DNA from: Leucobacter allii
Lineage (GTDB): Bacteria; Actinomycetota; Actinomycetes; Actinomycetales; Microbacteriaceae
Length of the DNA: 64,000 bases
Direction of reading: 5' to 3'
NCBI RefSeq assembly: GCF_022919155.1
Contig: NZ_CP095045.1
Coordinates: 2,852,001 to 2,916,000 of the forward strand
Both the position numbers and the translations under genes were made by a program. Positions 26,050 to 34,598 of this stretch are shown here, one piece after another; the stretch's first letter is position 1; the number at the start of each line of letters is the position of its first letter. The notes beneath the pieces were generated by a model, which was given only the letters and a program-made list of their open reading frames with translations, was not told the DNA's origin and searched no databases.

Positions 26050-26613
26050 TCAGTTCGGCTTCGGGGTCGTGGTGACCGTACATGTGGCCGTACCGAGCGA
26101 GAGTATCGGCCAGACACCAGTGACCGTTCGGGCATCCGACACCCAGCCGCTCGCATGCACCGTCTGCACGGAGAGCACTCGGGTGGCACCGAGCGCCGCG
26201 TTGAGCAGTGCTCCCGTGAGCGTGGTCGTGTATGTTCCCGAGGACTCCGTCGTCTTCAGATTGGTTCCGAGCAAGGTGTCGACCACTGGGACGAGCCCGT
26301 TGGACCCCGTGTATCCGATCCGGATATTGTCGATCGTGTATCCCGCGGGGAGCTTCCACTTCAGGCTCAACGACGAGCCGAGGAGGTTCAGGAGCGAGCC
26401 GACGATGACACAGCTGCCGCCATCCGCCGGCGCAGGCACGGTGATCGCGGCGAAGCTCCCGGTGCCGGCCTCGGCGTCGGTCCAGGCAGCCTGCGTGGAC
26501 TCCGGGCGCGGCGCGGCGATCGCCGCGCAGATCGCCGCCGCCGCGCAGATCGCGGCGATCCTGCGCCGGCGGCGCGCTCGGCCCGCCCGGGTCCCCGACC
26601 GGTTCGGACTCAC
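26050..26613 (-). CDS. secreted protein with SipW-type alternate signal peptide (third TasA-like member)
   Basis: 187 residues from GTG 26613, which overlaps the signal peptidase stop as GTGA. Arg-rich N-terminus, hydrophobic core IAAICAAAAICAAIAAP and then TQAAWTDAEAGTGSFAA, the hallmark of SipW-dependent signal peptides. The mature part is Thr/Ser/Gly-rich beta-type with two Cys (SCVIVG, TCTVT). Last gene of the operon and probably cleaved by the adjacent peptidase. Confidence 0.8.
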   Translation of the reverse strand: MSPNRSGTRAGRARRRRRIAAICAAAAICAAIAAPRPESTQAAWTDAEAGTGSFAAITVPAPADGGSCVIVGSLLNLLGSSLSLKWKLPAGYTIDNIRIGYTGSNGLVPVVDTLLGTNLKTTESSGTYTTTLTGALLNAALGATRVLSVQTVHASGWVSDARTVTGVWPILSLGTATCTVTTTPKPN

Positions 26614-27926
26614 GGGACCACCGCCTTCCCGCCTCTCGGCAGCGCGCGGGCGGCACGCGCGAGACCGGCGGCAGCGAGCCCTGCGGCGACGGCCCCGATG
26701 CCGAGCCACAGGGCCGGGATGAGATCGGGTCCCCCGGTGATCGGGATCGTGCCGATGGGCCCGCCCGGGCCGACCGCGATGTCGTCGCCCGCTCCGGCCG
26801 CCCGGATCGTGAGCGCGACGGAGCCGGGCGCTCCCGCGGTCGCGGTCGCCGTGACGAGGACCCAGAGCTCCTCGGTGTCGCGGATCGACGCGAGCGGCAC
26901 CGATGCGCCGGTGACGTCGACGAGGCCGGGGGGAGCGAGCGCGGTCTCGATGCCCGGGCACGCATCGGCGACCCAGCGCGCGCTGCACCCGCGGACGTCT
27001 GCCGAGAGCCCGAGCCTGTCGGTTCCGCTCGCCTCGAGGGACACAACGACCGCTCCGGGCTCGGGCGCCTCGGCACGCACCCCGACCTGCCAGCGCACGG
27101 GCTCACCGGGGTCCATCCTCGCCATCGCGGCGGGGTCGCCGATCGAGGTCAGCACGAGCACATCGCCGTGCACGACCTGGATCTCCTCCGCCGCGGCCGG
27201 CTCCCGCATCACGGGCGATGCCTCGGCAGGCGGCGCGGGCGCGACGGCCGGAGCGCCCGTCCCCAGCAGCAGCGCCAGGAGCAGCGTCCGCGCGGCCGAC
27301 CGGCCTCCATGCCGGGGGTCGGACACCGTCGCGTCGGCGCCCGCTCCACCGCCGTCGGCGCTGCGGCGCGCACCGCCGGCCGCGACGCCCGCATCCGGCC
27401 GCGAGCCCCTCGGACCTCGCGAGTCCTTCGGACCCCGCGGCCCACGCGGCCAGAAGGCCCAGGTCACGAGGATCGAGGCACCGATGGTGAGCGCGCCGAG
27501 CACCCAGGGATTCGAGAACCAGACGACGACCCGCGCGAGCTCGGGCACCGTGAAGAGCACGCGGCGCACCTCGGACACGGTGTAGGGCGTCGGATCCTCG
27601 GCCGCGTTCGCGTCGCCCCGCATCGTCACGATGCGGGTCTCCCCCGAGCCGGAGACGGAGGTCACTCGGTGGGTGACCGGCAGCGCACCGGCGCGGTCGA
27701 CGGTGACGACATCGCCCACTTCGATCTCCGTCGCCGGGATCTCGCGGACGATCGCCACGGAGCCCGCGGGGATCGTGGGGGACATCGACCCGGTCTTGAA
27801 CATGATGAGCGAGATGTGGAAGAGGACGGAGAGGATCACGAGCACGATGCAGACGACACCGCCGAGCGCGGCGAGGTTGAGCAGGGCGTTGCCGATCGCC
27901 CTGCCCGTACGCCGTGGCTGCGTCAT
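26610..27926 (-). CDS. SipW-type signal peptidase I fused to a long C-terminal surface domain
   Basis: 438 residues from ATG 27926 (in-frame ATGs at 27944 and 27965 also possible). Membrane segment 17-43, then catalytic Ser47 in TGSMSPTI and His86 in PVTHRV with Asp105 in MRGDAN: the Ser/His dyad of archaeal/ER-type peptidases instead of Ser/Lys. A second membrane segment near 140-160 normally ends the family. Here about 280 further residues follow: basic Gly/Pro linker, a second hydrophobic signal-like stretch (LLLALLLGTGAPAVA), a beta-rich domain and a final membrane helix. Confidence 0.85.
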   Translation of the reverse strand: MTQPRRTGRAIGNALLNLAALGGVVCIVLVILSVLFHISLIMFKTGSMSPTIPAGSVAIVREIPATEIEVGDVVTVDRAGALPVTHRVTSVSGSGETRIVTMRGDANAAEDPTPYTVSEVRRVLFTVPELARVVVWFSNPWVLGALTIGASILVTWAFWPRGPRGPKDSRGPRGSRPDAGVAAGGARRSADGGGAGADATVSDPRHGGRSAARTLLLALLLGTGAPAVAPAPPAEASPVMREPAAAEEIQVVHGDVLVLTSIGDPAAMARMDPGEPVRWQVGVRAEAPEPGAVVVSLEASGTDRLGLSADVRGCSARWVADACPGIETALAPPGLVDVTGASVPLASIRDTEELWVLVTATATAGAPGSVALTIRAAGAGDDIAVGPGGPIGTIPITGGPDLIPALWLGIGAVAAGLAAAGLARAARALPRGGKAVVP

Positions 27927-27975
27927 CTCATCCCCCGTTCGCATCCCGGCGAAGCCCGAGCCCAAGAACCACCGT

Positions 27976-28614
27976 TCAGGAGCTCGAGGTCGCCGTGATC
28001 GTCCAGGTCGCCGTCCCGGTCTGTCCCTGCACCGAGTTCGGGGTGCCCGCGGGAAGCGTCACCTGGAAGCAGTAGGCCACCGCGGCGGCACCGCCCGCCA
28101 CGAGCGGCTGCGATGCCGAGGCTCCCGCGGTGAGCGCACTGCCCGCCGGCACGATCACCGTGCCCTGCGCGAACGTCGCCGCGGTGCAGGCGCTCGCGGC
28201 GGGGATCACGCTCGCTCCGTAGCGGAGCGAGGCGCCGAGCCCCGTCCCTCCCACCGTCGCGCCGCCGAGCATCGCGGTGCCGCTCACCGTCGTCGGGGAG
28301 GTGGTGCGCACGAGGAAGCGCGAGTGCACCGTCGTCCCCGGGGACATCGCGCCGGCGGCGACCGTAAAGTTGAGCGCGGCCGCGCCGGTCGCGGGGTGCT
28401 CCGCGTAGTTCGTGCCGTCCGTTGATCCCTCGATGCCGAAGACGCTTGCGGCGAAGCTCCCTCGTGCGGTCTCGCTGTCCGTCCAGGCCGCGAGCGTCAC
28501 CGTACCGCCCACCCCGAGTACGAGCGCTCCCGCGAGGAGCGCTCGGAGCCTCGTGAAGCGCCCGAGCGCCGCTCGCCGACCGTGGGCGGGCGATCTCGCG
28601 CTGCGGCGTGCCAT
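27976..28614 (-). CDS. TasA/camelysin-like surface protein with SipW-type signal peptide (second member)
   Basis: 212 residues. Basic N-terminus, hydrophobic core LLAGALVLGVGGTVTLAAWTDSE, then GSFAASVFGIEGS, the alternate-type signal peptide pattern seen in Actinobacteria. The mature chain is a beta-rich, Ala/Gly/Thr-rich domain with Cys in SACTAA and AYCFQV, like the fibre-forming TasA/camelysin fold. 10 nt after the first member and 49 nt before the dedicated signal peptidase. Confidence 0.82.
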   Translation of the reverse strand: MARRSARSPAHGRRAALGRFTRLRALLAGALVLGVGGTVTLAAWTDSETARGSFAASVFGIEGSTDGTNYAEHPATGAAALNFTVAAGAMSPGTTVHSRFLVRTTSPTTVSGTAMLGGATVGGTGLGASLRYGASVIPAASACTAATFAQGTVIVPAGSALTAGASASQPLVAGGAAAVAYCFQVTLPAGTPNSVQGQTGTATWTITATSSS

Positions 28615-28624
28615 CGCCCGGCCC

Positions 28625-29209
28625 CTAGATGGAGTCGCCCGAGACCGCGTCGAAGGTCCAGGTGATCGAGCCGTCCGCGCCCTGCGGCAGCGTGTCGTCG
28701 GCCGTCACCCGCAGGCACAGGTACACGGGGGTCGTCGGCGCGGTGAGCGTGAAGTTCGTCACGTTCTCGTCGGTACCCGCGGCATACGCGGCCTCGGAGC
28801 ACGTGGCGGAGGTCGTGTAGACGAAGCTCGCTGAGGTGCCGGCGATCGCATCGGCGGTGTCGGTGGTGACGGTGACGTCGCCCTCGTTGGTCGAGCCCGC
28901 GATGAGCTGCACCCCGAACGACGCGTACACGGCATCATCGGGGGCGAGCTCGTCCGCGCCGACGGCGAAGGAGAGCGTCGCGGCACTCGCCTCGTCCGGG
29001 TGGTCCGTGAACGCACCGCCGTTCGCGGAGCCCTGGATCCCGAAGCTGCCAGAGCTGAACACGCCGGTCGCCCATTCCTGATCCGTCCAGGCCGCCAGCG
29101 TGATGGCGGCGCCCACGCCGAGGACGAGCCCGCCCGCGAGCATCGCCCGTGCCTTCGTCCAGACGCGCCGATTCGCGTCCGTCGAGGCCGTGCTGATTCG
29201 CTGATCCAT
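28625..29209 (-). CDS. TasA/camelysin-like surface protein with SipW-type signal peptide (first member)
   Basis: 194 residues from ATG 29209 (GGGGAA upstream). Hydrophobic core AGGLVLGVGAAITLAAWTDQE and FSSGSFGIQGSANGG match the second member, and the mature domain ends with a paired-Cys pattern (TCSEAA, YLCLRV). Probably the major fibre subunit since it is promoter-proximal. The two proteins share layout but have diverged. Confidence 0.83.
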   Translation of the reverse strand: MDQRISTASTDANRRVWTKARAMLAGGLVLGVGAAITLAAWTDQEWATGVFSSGSFGIQGSANGGAFTDHPDEASAATLSFAVGADELAPDDAVYASFGVQLIAGSTNEGDVTVTTDTADAIAGTSASFVYTTSATCSEAAYAAGTDENVTNFTLTAPTTPVYLCLRVTADDTLPQGADGSITWTFDAVSGDSI

Positions 29210-29254
29210 GGTGGTTCCCCTCACTCCGCGATCCCCCCGACCGCAGTTATCGAC

Positions 29255-29283
29255 ATCGTACGGGACGCCGGGGCAGCAATCAA
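29255..29283 (-). promoter_or_regulatory. promoter of the TasA/SipW operon
   Basis: On the minus strand TTGATT (29283-29278), 17-bp spacer, TACGAT (29260-29255), about 45 nt before the ATG. It sits in one of the few AT-rich patches of the window (29275-29320). Confidence 0.5.
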
Positions 29284-29330
29284 AGATTTTTCATTGCTTT
29301 ATGATTGGATACTCCCAGAGTGATGCCTCT

Positions 29331-31100
29331 TCACTTCCGGCGCGCCACCACCACGGTGTCCTCGAGCGTGGCGGGGGAACCGTCGGGCGCGGCGGCGTCG
29401 CGACGTCGCACCTCGGCGACCTCGACCGCCCACTGAGCCGGATCGAGCGCGAGGGCCGCGAGCTCGGAATCGGGGGACGGGAACGGCCCGGGATGCCCGC
29501 TCGCCCACGACGGGGGCGCCGCATGCGAGATCACCACGATCCGCCCGCCCGGAGCGACCCGGGCCGACGCCGCCCGGAGGATCGTCTCCCGCGGCAGCGC
29601 GACGGGAGATTGGAGGAAGCTCGCCGCGACGAGCTCGTAGGCCTCGTCACCGGGATCCGCCTCCGCCCAGGCGCCGAGATCCGTCGCGCGGAACTCCGCA
29701 CCGTCTGCCCCGCGCGCCGCCGCCGCGGCGCGGGCGCGGGCGACGGCCGTCTCGGAGAGGTCCAGGCCCGTCGCCCGCCAGCCGCGCTCGGCCAGCCAGA
29801 TCGCATCGCCGCCCTCCCCGCAGCCGAGGTCGAGCGCGCGCCCGGCCGCGTCGTCCCAGGCCGCGACGACCTCGGCGAGCGCCGTGTTCACGCGACCGGA
29901 CCACACCGGGCCGGCGTCGCCGTAGCGCCGCTCCCAGAAGTCGCGCGGATCCTCCGCCGGGTCGACCGCCATCGGGTCGGCCCCCGCGGCGCCCCCGTTC
30001 GCCGAGGCCCCGCCGGCGGGTCGCCCGCCGTGCCGGTGGGTCGCTTGAGGCGCCATCGGCGTGTCATCCGGCGACTCCGACGACTCCGACGCTCCCGTCG
30101 CGAGCCGCCGGGCGGCGAGCGCGAGATCCTCGTCGACGAGCGCCGCGTTGACCGCGGCGCCGGCGAAGGTGCCTGCGCCCATCACCATCGGCACGGAGGC
30201 CGCGGGACTCGCGGCATTGCCCGCGACCCAGATCCGCGGGTGGCTCGTGCGCCCCATCGGGTCGAGCTCGGGGAACGCGCCGACGGGGGTCTCGGCTCGG
30301 GCGACGCCGACGCCCTCGAGGAAGCCGTCGCGCGGGGCCATGCGGCCCATCGTGAAGACGGCGTCGACCGGGTGCTCGCGCCCGTCGGCGGTGCGCACGG
30401 CCGTCACGGGCCCCGCCCTCCCCGCGTCGTCCGCGGGCTCGCCGAGGATCTCGACGACGGGCTCGGACACGAGGCGCACGCCGCGCGCGCGGAGGCCGCG
30501 CTCGCTCTCGGCGTCAAGCGCGCTCCCCTCGGGACCGAGCAGACCGGCCGTGAAGACGGTCACCCGGTCGCTCCACTGCCGCAGCAGCTTGGCCTGGTGC
30601 AGCCCGAGCGGCGAGGTGGTCACGACCGCGATCCTCGCGCCGCGCACCTCCCAGCCGTGGCAGTACGGGCAGTGCAGCACCGTCGCGCCCCAGCGCTCGG
30701 CGAGACCCGGGATCTCGGGGAGCACATCCGCCACGCCCGTGGCGACGACGAGCGCGCGCGTCGCGAGCACCTCCCCGCCCTCGAGGACCACCTCGAGGAG
30801 CGCCCCGGGATCGGCGGGCTCCTCGCCGTGCCTGCCGGGTGCGTCGCGCACGGTGCGCACCGTGCCCGATCGGATGGTTGCGCCGTAGCGCTCGGCCTCG
30901 ACGCGACCGCGGGCGAGCAGCTCCTCGGGGGGCGTGCCGTCGAGCCCGAGGGCGTTGTGCATGTGGGAGGCGAACCGGTTGCGGGGCGAGCCCGAATCGA
31001 TGACGAGGGTGCGGCGTAGGGCGCGGCCGAGCGACTGCGCCGCGCTCAGGCCGGCGGCCCCGCCGCCGATGACGATGGCTTCGTATGGGTGCTGGTGCAT
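29331..31100 (-). CDS. thioredoxin-reductase-like FAD/NAD(P) oxidoreductase fused to SAM-dependent methyltransferase
   Basis: 589 residues from ATG 31100. N-terminal half: FAD site VIGGGAAGLSAAQ, redox motif HCPYCHGWE near residue 150 and a second dinucleotide region (VRGARIAVVTTSP), ending in WVAGNAAS. A Gly/Pro linker at about 345-385 leads to a class I methyltransferase with DLGCGEGGDAIWLA. GATCAT lies 6 nt before the ATG and GGGAG abuts it, so the mRNA may be leaderless. Such bifunctional proteins exist in Actinobacteria (from memory). Divergent from the XRE-cupin gene, which probably controls it. Confidence 0.87.
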   Translation of the reverse strand: MHQHPYEAIVIGGGAAGLSAAQSLGRALRRTLVIDSGSPRNRFASHMHNALGLDGTPPEELLARGRVEAERYGATIRSGTVRTVRDAPGRHGEEPADPGALLEVVLEGGEVLATRALVVATGVADVLPEIPGLAERWGATVLHCPYCHGWEVRGARIAVVTTSPLGLHQAKLLRQWSDRVTVFTAGLLGPEGSALDAESERGLRARGVRLVSEPVVEILGEPADDAGRAGPVTAVRTADGREHPVDAVFTMGRMAPRDGFLEGVGVARAETPVGAFPELDPMGRTSHPRIWVAGNAASPAASVPMVMGAGTFAGAAVNAALVDEDLALAARRLATGASESSESPDDTPMAPQATHRHGGRPAGGASANGGAAGADPMAVDPAEDPRDFWERRYGDAGPVWSGRVNTALAEVVAAWDDAAGRALDLGCGEGGDAIWLAERGWRATGLDLSETAVARARAAAAARGADGAEFRATDLGAWAEADPGDEAYELVAASFLQSPVALPRETILRAASARVAPGGRIVVISHAAPPSWASGHPGPFPSPDSELAALALDPAQWAVEVAEVRRRDAAAPDGSPATLEDTVVVARRK

Positions 31101-31130
31101 GCTCCCATGATCGCCAGCGCTATGCGATAA

Positions 31131-31161
31131 TTGCAAGACGGTTTGCAATATTGGCAAGGAG
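31131..31161 (+). promoter_or_regulatory. TTGCAA repeats between divergent genes, operator candidate
   Basis: TTGCAA at 31131-31136 and 31143-31148 and TGGCAA at 31152-31157 lie in the 67-bp divergent region and cover the -35 of the oxidoreductase gene on the minus strand. AAGGAG (31156-31161) is the ribosome site of the regulator. Confidence 0.45.
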
Positions 31162-31167
31162 TGTCCG

Positions 31168-31722
31168 ATGGAAGAACTCGAGCGATTGGGCCCGCGGCTG
31201 CGCACCGCCCGGCAGGAGCGCGGCTGGACGCTCGAGGAGCTCGCCGGTCGCGCCGGCATGTCGGTGAGCACGCTCTCCCGCCTCGAATCGGGCAAGCGGC
31301 AGGCGAGCCTCGAGCTGCTGCTCCCGCTCACCCGGCAGCTCGGGATCCGCGTCGACGATCTGCTCGGGCCGCGGGAGGAGGATCCGCGCGTCCGCCGCCC
31401 GGCCACCTGTCGCGACGGCATGACCGTCGCGCCGCTCACCCGGGAGGCCTCGGAGGTGCGCGCGTACAAGATCACCTACCACCCCGACGCCCCCGAGCGC
31501 GAGCCGCGGACCCATGAGGGGCACGACTGGCTCTACGTCCTCTCGGGCAGGCTCCGGCTCGTGCTCGGGGAGCAGCAGCTGGTGCTCGGCCGCGGCGAGG
31601 CGGCCGAGTTCGACACCACCACGCCGCACAGCATGCGCGCCGAGGGGTCACGGCCCGCCGAGGTGATCAGCATCTTCAACTCCGTCGGCGAACGGCTGCA
31701 CCTGCACTCGCCCGCGGGCTGA
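31168..31722 (+). CDS. XRE-family regulator with C-terminal cupin domain
   Basis: 184 residues. Helix-turn-helix in residues 8-63 (LRTARQERGWTLEELAGRAGMSVSTLSRLESGKRQASLELLLPL). The cupin barrel at 105-180 has THEGHDWLYVLSGRLRLVLGEQ and FDTTTPHSM with metal-binding His candidates. Regulators of this plan usually sense a small molecule. Likely acts on the divergent oxidoreductase/methyltransferase gene. Confidence 0.88.
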   Translation: MEELERLGPRLRTARQERGWTLEELAGRAGMSVSTLSRLESGKRQASLELLLPLTRQLGIRVDDLLGPREEDPRVRRPATCRDGMTVAPLTREASEVRAYKITYHPDAPEREPRTHEGHDWLYVLSGRLRLVLGEQQLVLGRGEAAEFDTTTPHSMRAEGSRPAEVISIFNSVGERLHLHSPAG

Positions 31723-31802
31723 GGAGCGCGGCGCGCCTGCGGGGCCGCGGGGTTCTTTGACGCCGCGGGGCCGCGGCGTCTTGGTGTTTTGGCGCCGCGG
31801 GG

Positions 31803-31905
31803 CTGTGGCGGCAGCGTGCGTCGGGGCTGTGTCGGCAGCGTGCGTCGGGGATGCGGCTTCGGTGAGCCCGGATCCTCGATCCCCGTCTCACCGAAGCCAC
31901 ATCCC
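31803..31905. repeat. 24-bp tandem repeat followed by a long imperfect hairpin
   Basis: 31803-31826 and 31827-31850 are 24-bp copies with one mismatch (CGGCAGCGTGCGTCGGGG core). 31848-31905 folds as GGGATG-GGCTTCGGTGAG...CTCACCGAAGCC-CATCCC, a likely terminator between the XRE-cupin gene and the convergent VOC gene. No gene seen in 31723-31940. Confidence 0.65.
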
Positions 31906-31940
31906 TCACCGAAGCCTCGCGCGCGGAGCCGCGAGCCGCG

Positions 31941-32444
31941 TCACCCTTCGAAGGACTTCGCCCACTCGCGCACGCGCGCGGCGCTCTCCTCCTCGGAGAG
32001 ATCCTCGACGCGGGTCATCACCGACCACCGCACGCCGAAGGGATCGCGGAGGCTCGCGAAGCGATCGCCCGAGACGAAGTCGCTCGGCGCTTCGCGGACG
32101 GTCGCCCCGGCCGCGACGGCCCGCTCGACGACCGCGTCGACGTCGGCGACGTACAGCCCCATCGAGTAGCAGTCGTCGTCGCCCGCCGGGGCGGGGACGA
32201 GATGGTAGTCGGGCATCGGCTCGCCGAGCTGCAGGTGCCCCGTGCCGAAGTCGAGTTCGGCGTGGACGACCGCGCCGCCCATCTCCGTGACGTCGACGAC
32301 GCGGGCGCCGAAGACGTCGCGGTAGAACGCGATCGCCTCGCCCGCGCCCGGGATCGCGAGGAAAGGGGTCAGCGAGGTCGAGCCGTGGGGCATGCCGTTC
32401 GTGGTGTGCGCGCCGTTCGCGGCGCGGGATGCGGAGTCGTTCAT
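31941..32444 (-). CDS. VOC-family (PhnB/glyoxalase-like) protein
   Basis: 167 residues. The VOC pattern is clear: LTPFLAIPGAGEAIAFYRDVFGARVV, HAELDFGTGHLQLGE, and DPFGVRWSVMTRVEDL at the end. A hydrophilic leader of about 22 residues precedes it. TAGGCT (32456-32451) ends exactly 6 nt before the ATG (leaderless). Divergent from a frameshifted AraC gene. Substrate unknown. Confidence 0.87.
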   Translation of the reverse strand: MNDSASRAANGAHTTNGMPHGSTSLTPFLAIPGAGEAIAFYRDVFGARVVDVTEMGGAVVHAELDFGTGHLQLGEPMPDYHLVPAPAGDDDCYSMGLYVADVDAVVERAVAAGATVREAPSDFVSGDRFASLRDPFGVRWSVMTRVEDLSEEESAARVREWAKSFEG

Positions 32445-32536
32445 GCCGCCAGCCTAGGATCTGGCGTGCGGGCGGCGCTTGCGAATTCGCGCCAAGACGC
32501 GCGGAGAAGTGCAGGGAAGCGCGGAGAGGGGCGGCG

Positions 32537-33414
32537 ATGGACGAGGATCGGCGGGGCGTGCTGCACCCGGAGCGCCTCCCGGAGTTCCACCGGATCCCGG
32601 CGGACGCCGCCCTCGCGCACGCGGTCCGCTGGTTCTGGATCCCGGAGTGGGATCTCCCCCGGGCGTCGCGTCCGCGCAGCAGCTGCTGCCGTTCCCGGCC
32701 TGCAATCTGGTCGTCGATCCCGACGGCGCCGCGTTCGCCGGGCCGGCGACCAGGCGCTCGGAACGGGTGCTCGCGGGCCGCGGCTGGGCGGTCGGCGCGC
32801 TCCTGCGACCGGCGGCCGCGCTGCCGATCGCCGAGACCCTGGGGCTGGGCGCGATACCGGCCCTCCGCGATGCCGAGCGCCCCGTCGACGCCCCCGGGCT
32901 GCACGCGGCGGTCGTCGCGGCGATGACGGAGGCGCGTCCGGGCGCGGAGCGGCGCGCGCGGGCCGCGGAGGCCGTCGCGCGATGGATCCTCGCCGTCGTC
33001 CCCGTCCCCTCCCCCGGCGGCGACGCCGCACTCGCGAACGCGCTCGCCGAGGTCCTCGCGGATCCCGCCGTCACCCGGGTCGACCAGCTCGAACGGCGGC
33101 TCCACGTCTCGACGCGCTCGCTGCAGCGCCTCGCCGAGCGCTGGTTCGGGATCCCGCTGCACGCGATGATCCGCAGGCGCCGGCTGCAGGAGGCGGCCGA
33201 ACGGCTCCGCGGGGATCCCGAACTCGGCATCTCCCGGCTCGCGAGCGAGCTCGGCTACGCCGGCCACGCGCACTTCACCACCGATTTCAAGGCCGTCATG
33301 GGGGTCACCCCGAGCGCCTACCGGGCATCCGTCCCGGGGCCGAGCCGGGCCGCACCGACGAGCCGGGCCGAACCGACGGACCGAACCGAACCGCGGAGCC
33401 GCGCGGCCGGCTGA
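32537..33414 (+). pseudogene. AraC-family regulator, apparent frameshift in a C5 tract
   Basis: The N-terminal part (MDEDRRGVLHPERLPEF...WFWIPEWDLP) starts at ATG 32537 after GGAGAGGGG. The rest (PGVASAQQLLPFPACNLVVDPDG... onwards, including the AraC helix-turn-helix with STRSLQRLAERWFG and LASELGYAGHAHFTTDFKAVMG) is in the next frame. The two join at CTCCCCCGGG (C5 at 32656-32660); one more C restores a single frame. Either a real mutation, a slippage site or a sequencing error. It ends in a Pro/Arg/Thr low-complexity tail. Confidence 0.75.
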
Positions 33415-33450
33415 GCCCCGAGGCGATCCTCGGCGAGCGCGCGGCGACCG

Positions 33451-34074
33451 TCAGGTGGCCGCGGCCGCCGCGTCGTTCGCGCGCTGATCGGCGAGCGCCT
33501 CGGCGTCCTCGCCAGCCGGCGCCGCCGGGGCGCCGAGGCTGAGCATCAGCCGGTTCGCCCACGCGAAGAACGCGGTCGCCTGGATGACGTCGGCGATGTC
33601 CGCATCGTCGAGCCCGGCGGCGCGCAGAGCGCGCACGTGATGCGCGCCGAACGCGCTCGGACTGCGCGTGAGCGCCGCGGCGGCGTCGACGATGGCTCGC
33701 GCCCGCCCCTCGAGCTCGGTCTCCGGCCCCTCGTGCAGCAGCCGCGCGACCGTCTCGGCGTCCTTCGAGAAGGTCGCCGTGAAGCGGGCGTGCACGCTCG
33801 CGCACAGTTCGCAGCCGTTGACCCGGGAGGCGACGGTCGCCGCGAGCTCGCGGTCGCCGCGCGGGAGCCCCTGCCGCGAGAGGAAGACGGCCCGGTCCAG
33901 CGAGGTGCGGGCCGACAGCGATGCCGGATGCCACGCGAGCAGCCGGAAGTACGGCGAGTTCGGCCACACGCTCGTCTCGTAGGCCTCGCGCTGCCCGGCG
34001 CTCGCCGTGTCGGGTCCCGCCGGCTCGATCCATGCGTGCCAGGCCCGCTCCTCCATCGTGAAGTGACCGCTCAT
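33451..34074 (-). CDS. carboxymuconolactone-decarboxylase/alkylhydroperoxidase-like protein with CxxC
   Basis: 207 residues with the CMD/AhpD active-site pattern NGCELCASVH near residue 88, followed by the helix of HHVRALRAAGLDDADIADVIQATAFFAWANRL. These helical proteins act as peroxidases or decarboxylases. It overlaps the upstream CMD gene by ATGA and ends the Liv-type operon. I recall the pair as the Avi_7169/Avi_7170-type families that travel with transporters; that naming is from memory. Confidence 0.8.
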   Translation of the reverse strand: MSGHFTMEERAWHAWIEPAGPDTASAGQREAYETSVWPNSPYFRLLAWHPASLSARTSLDRAVFLSRQGLPRGDRELAATVASRVNGCELCASVHARFTATFSKDAETVARLLHEGPETELEGRARAIVDAAAALTRSPSAFGAHHVRALRAAGLDDADIADVIQATAFFAWANRLMLSLGAPAAPAGEDAEALADQRANDAAAAAT

Positions 34075-34598
34075 GCCGAGGCCTCCTGCAGGACGGCCAG
34101 ACCCGCGACGACGCGGGTCTGATAGGTGACGAACGAGACGATCTGGGAGAGCACGACGATCTCGACGACCCCCCAGCCCGCGGCCGCGAGCGCGTCGAGG
34201 TCGTCGGAGGTGGCCGCGGCCGGACGCTGTACGAGGAGGTCGACGTGGCGCAGCAGCGCGCGCTCGGCTCGGCCCGCCGCCCGCCCGGCCTCGCCGTCCG
34301 CGCCCCCGGTCACGAGCTCGGCGAGCCCGGGGGCGTCGACGTCGTCCGCCTCCTCGAGCAGCTGCTCGGCGTAGAAGGCGGCGACCGCGTCGGAGCCGTC
34401 GACGTGTGCAGCGCGGGCCGCCGCGACGAGACGCAGGCGACGGTCGAGACCGGGCGCTTCGTCGTCTTCGGGCACGTCGAACAGCGCGTGCAGGCTCGCC
34501 TCGGCGGCCTCCGTGACCGCGGGCCGGTGGCCCCTGAGGCGCTCCGACGCCTCCCGGTCGAGCCCCGCGAGGGTCCCCAATGTGTCCTGCGTCGTCAT
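34071..34598 (-). CDS. CMD-domain protein lacking the catalytic cysteines
   Basis: 175 residues from ATG 34598, overlapping the LivF stop as ATGA. It keeps the CMD helical pattern (DLDALAAAGWGVVEIVVLSQIVSFVTYQTRVVAGLAVL) but I see no Cys at all, so it cannot use the CxxC chemistry of its neighbour. It probably forms a heteromer with the 33451 product; inference. Confidence 0.75.
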   Translation of the reverse strand: MTTQDTLGTLAGLDREASERLRGHRPAVTEAAEASLHALFDVPEDDEAPGLDRRLRLVAAARAAHVDGSDAVAAFYAEQLLEEADDVDAPGLAELVTGGADGEAGRAAGRAERALLRHVDLLVQRPAAATSDDLDALAAAGWGVVEIVVLSQIVSFVTYQTRVVAGLAVLQEASA

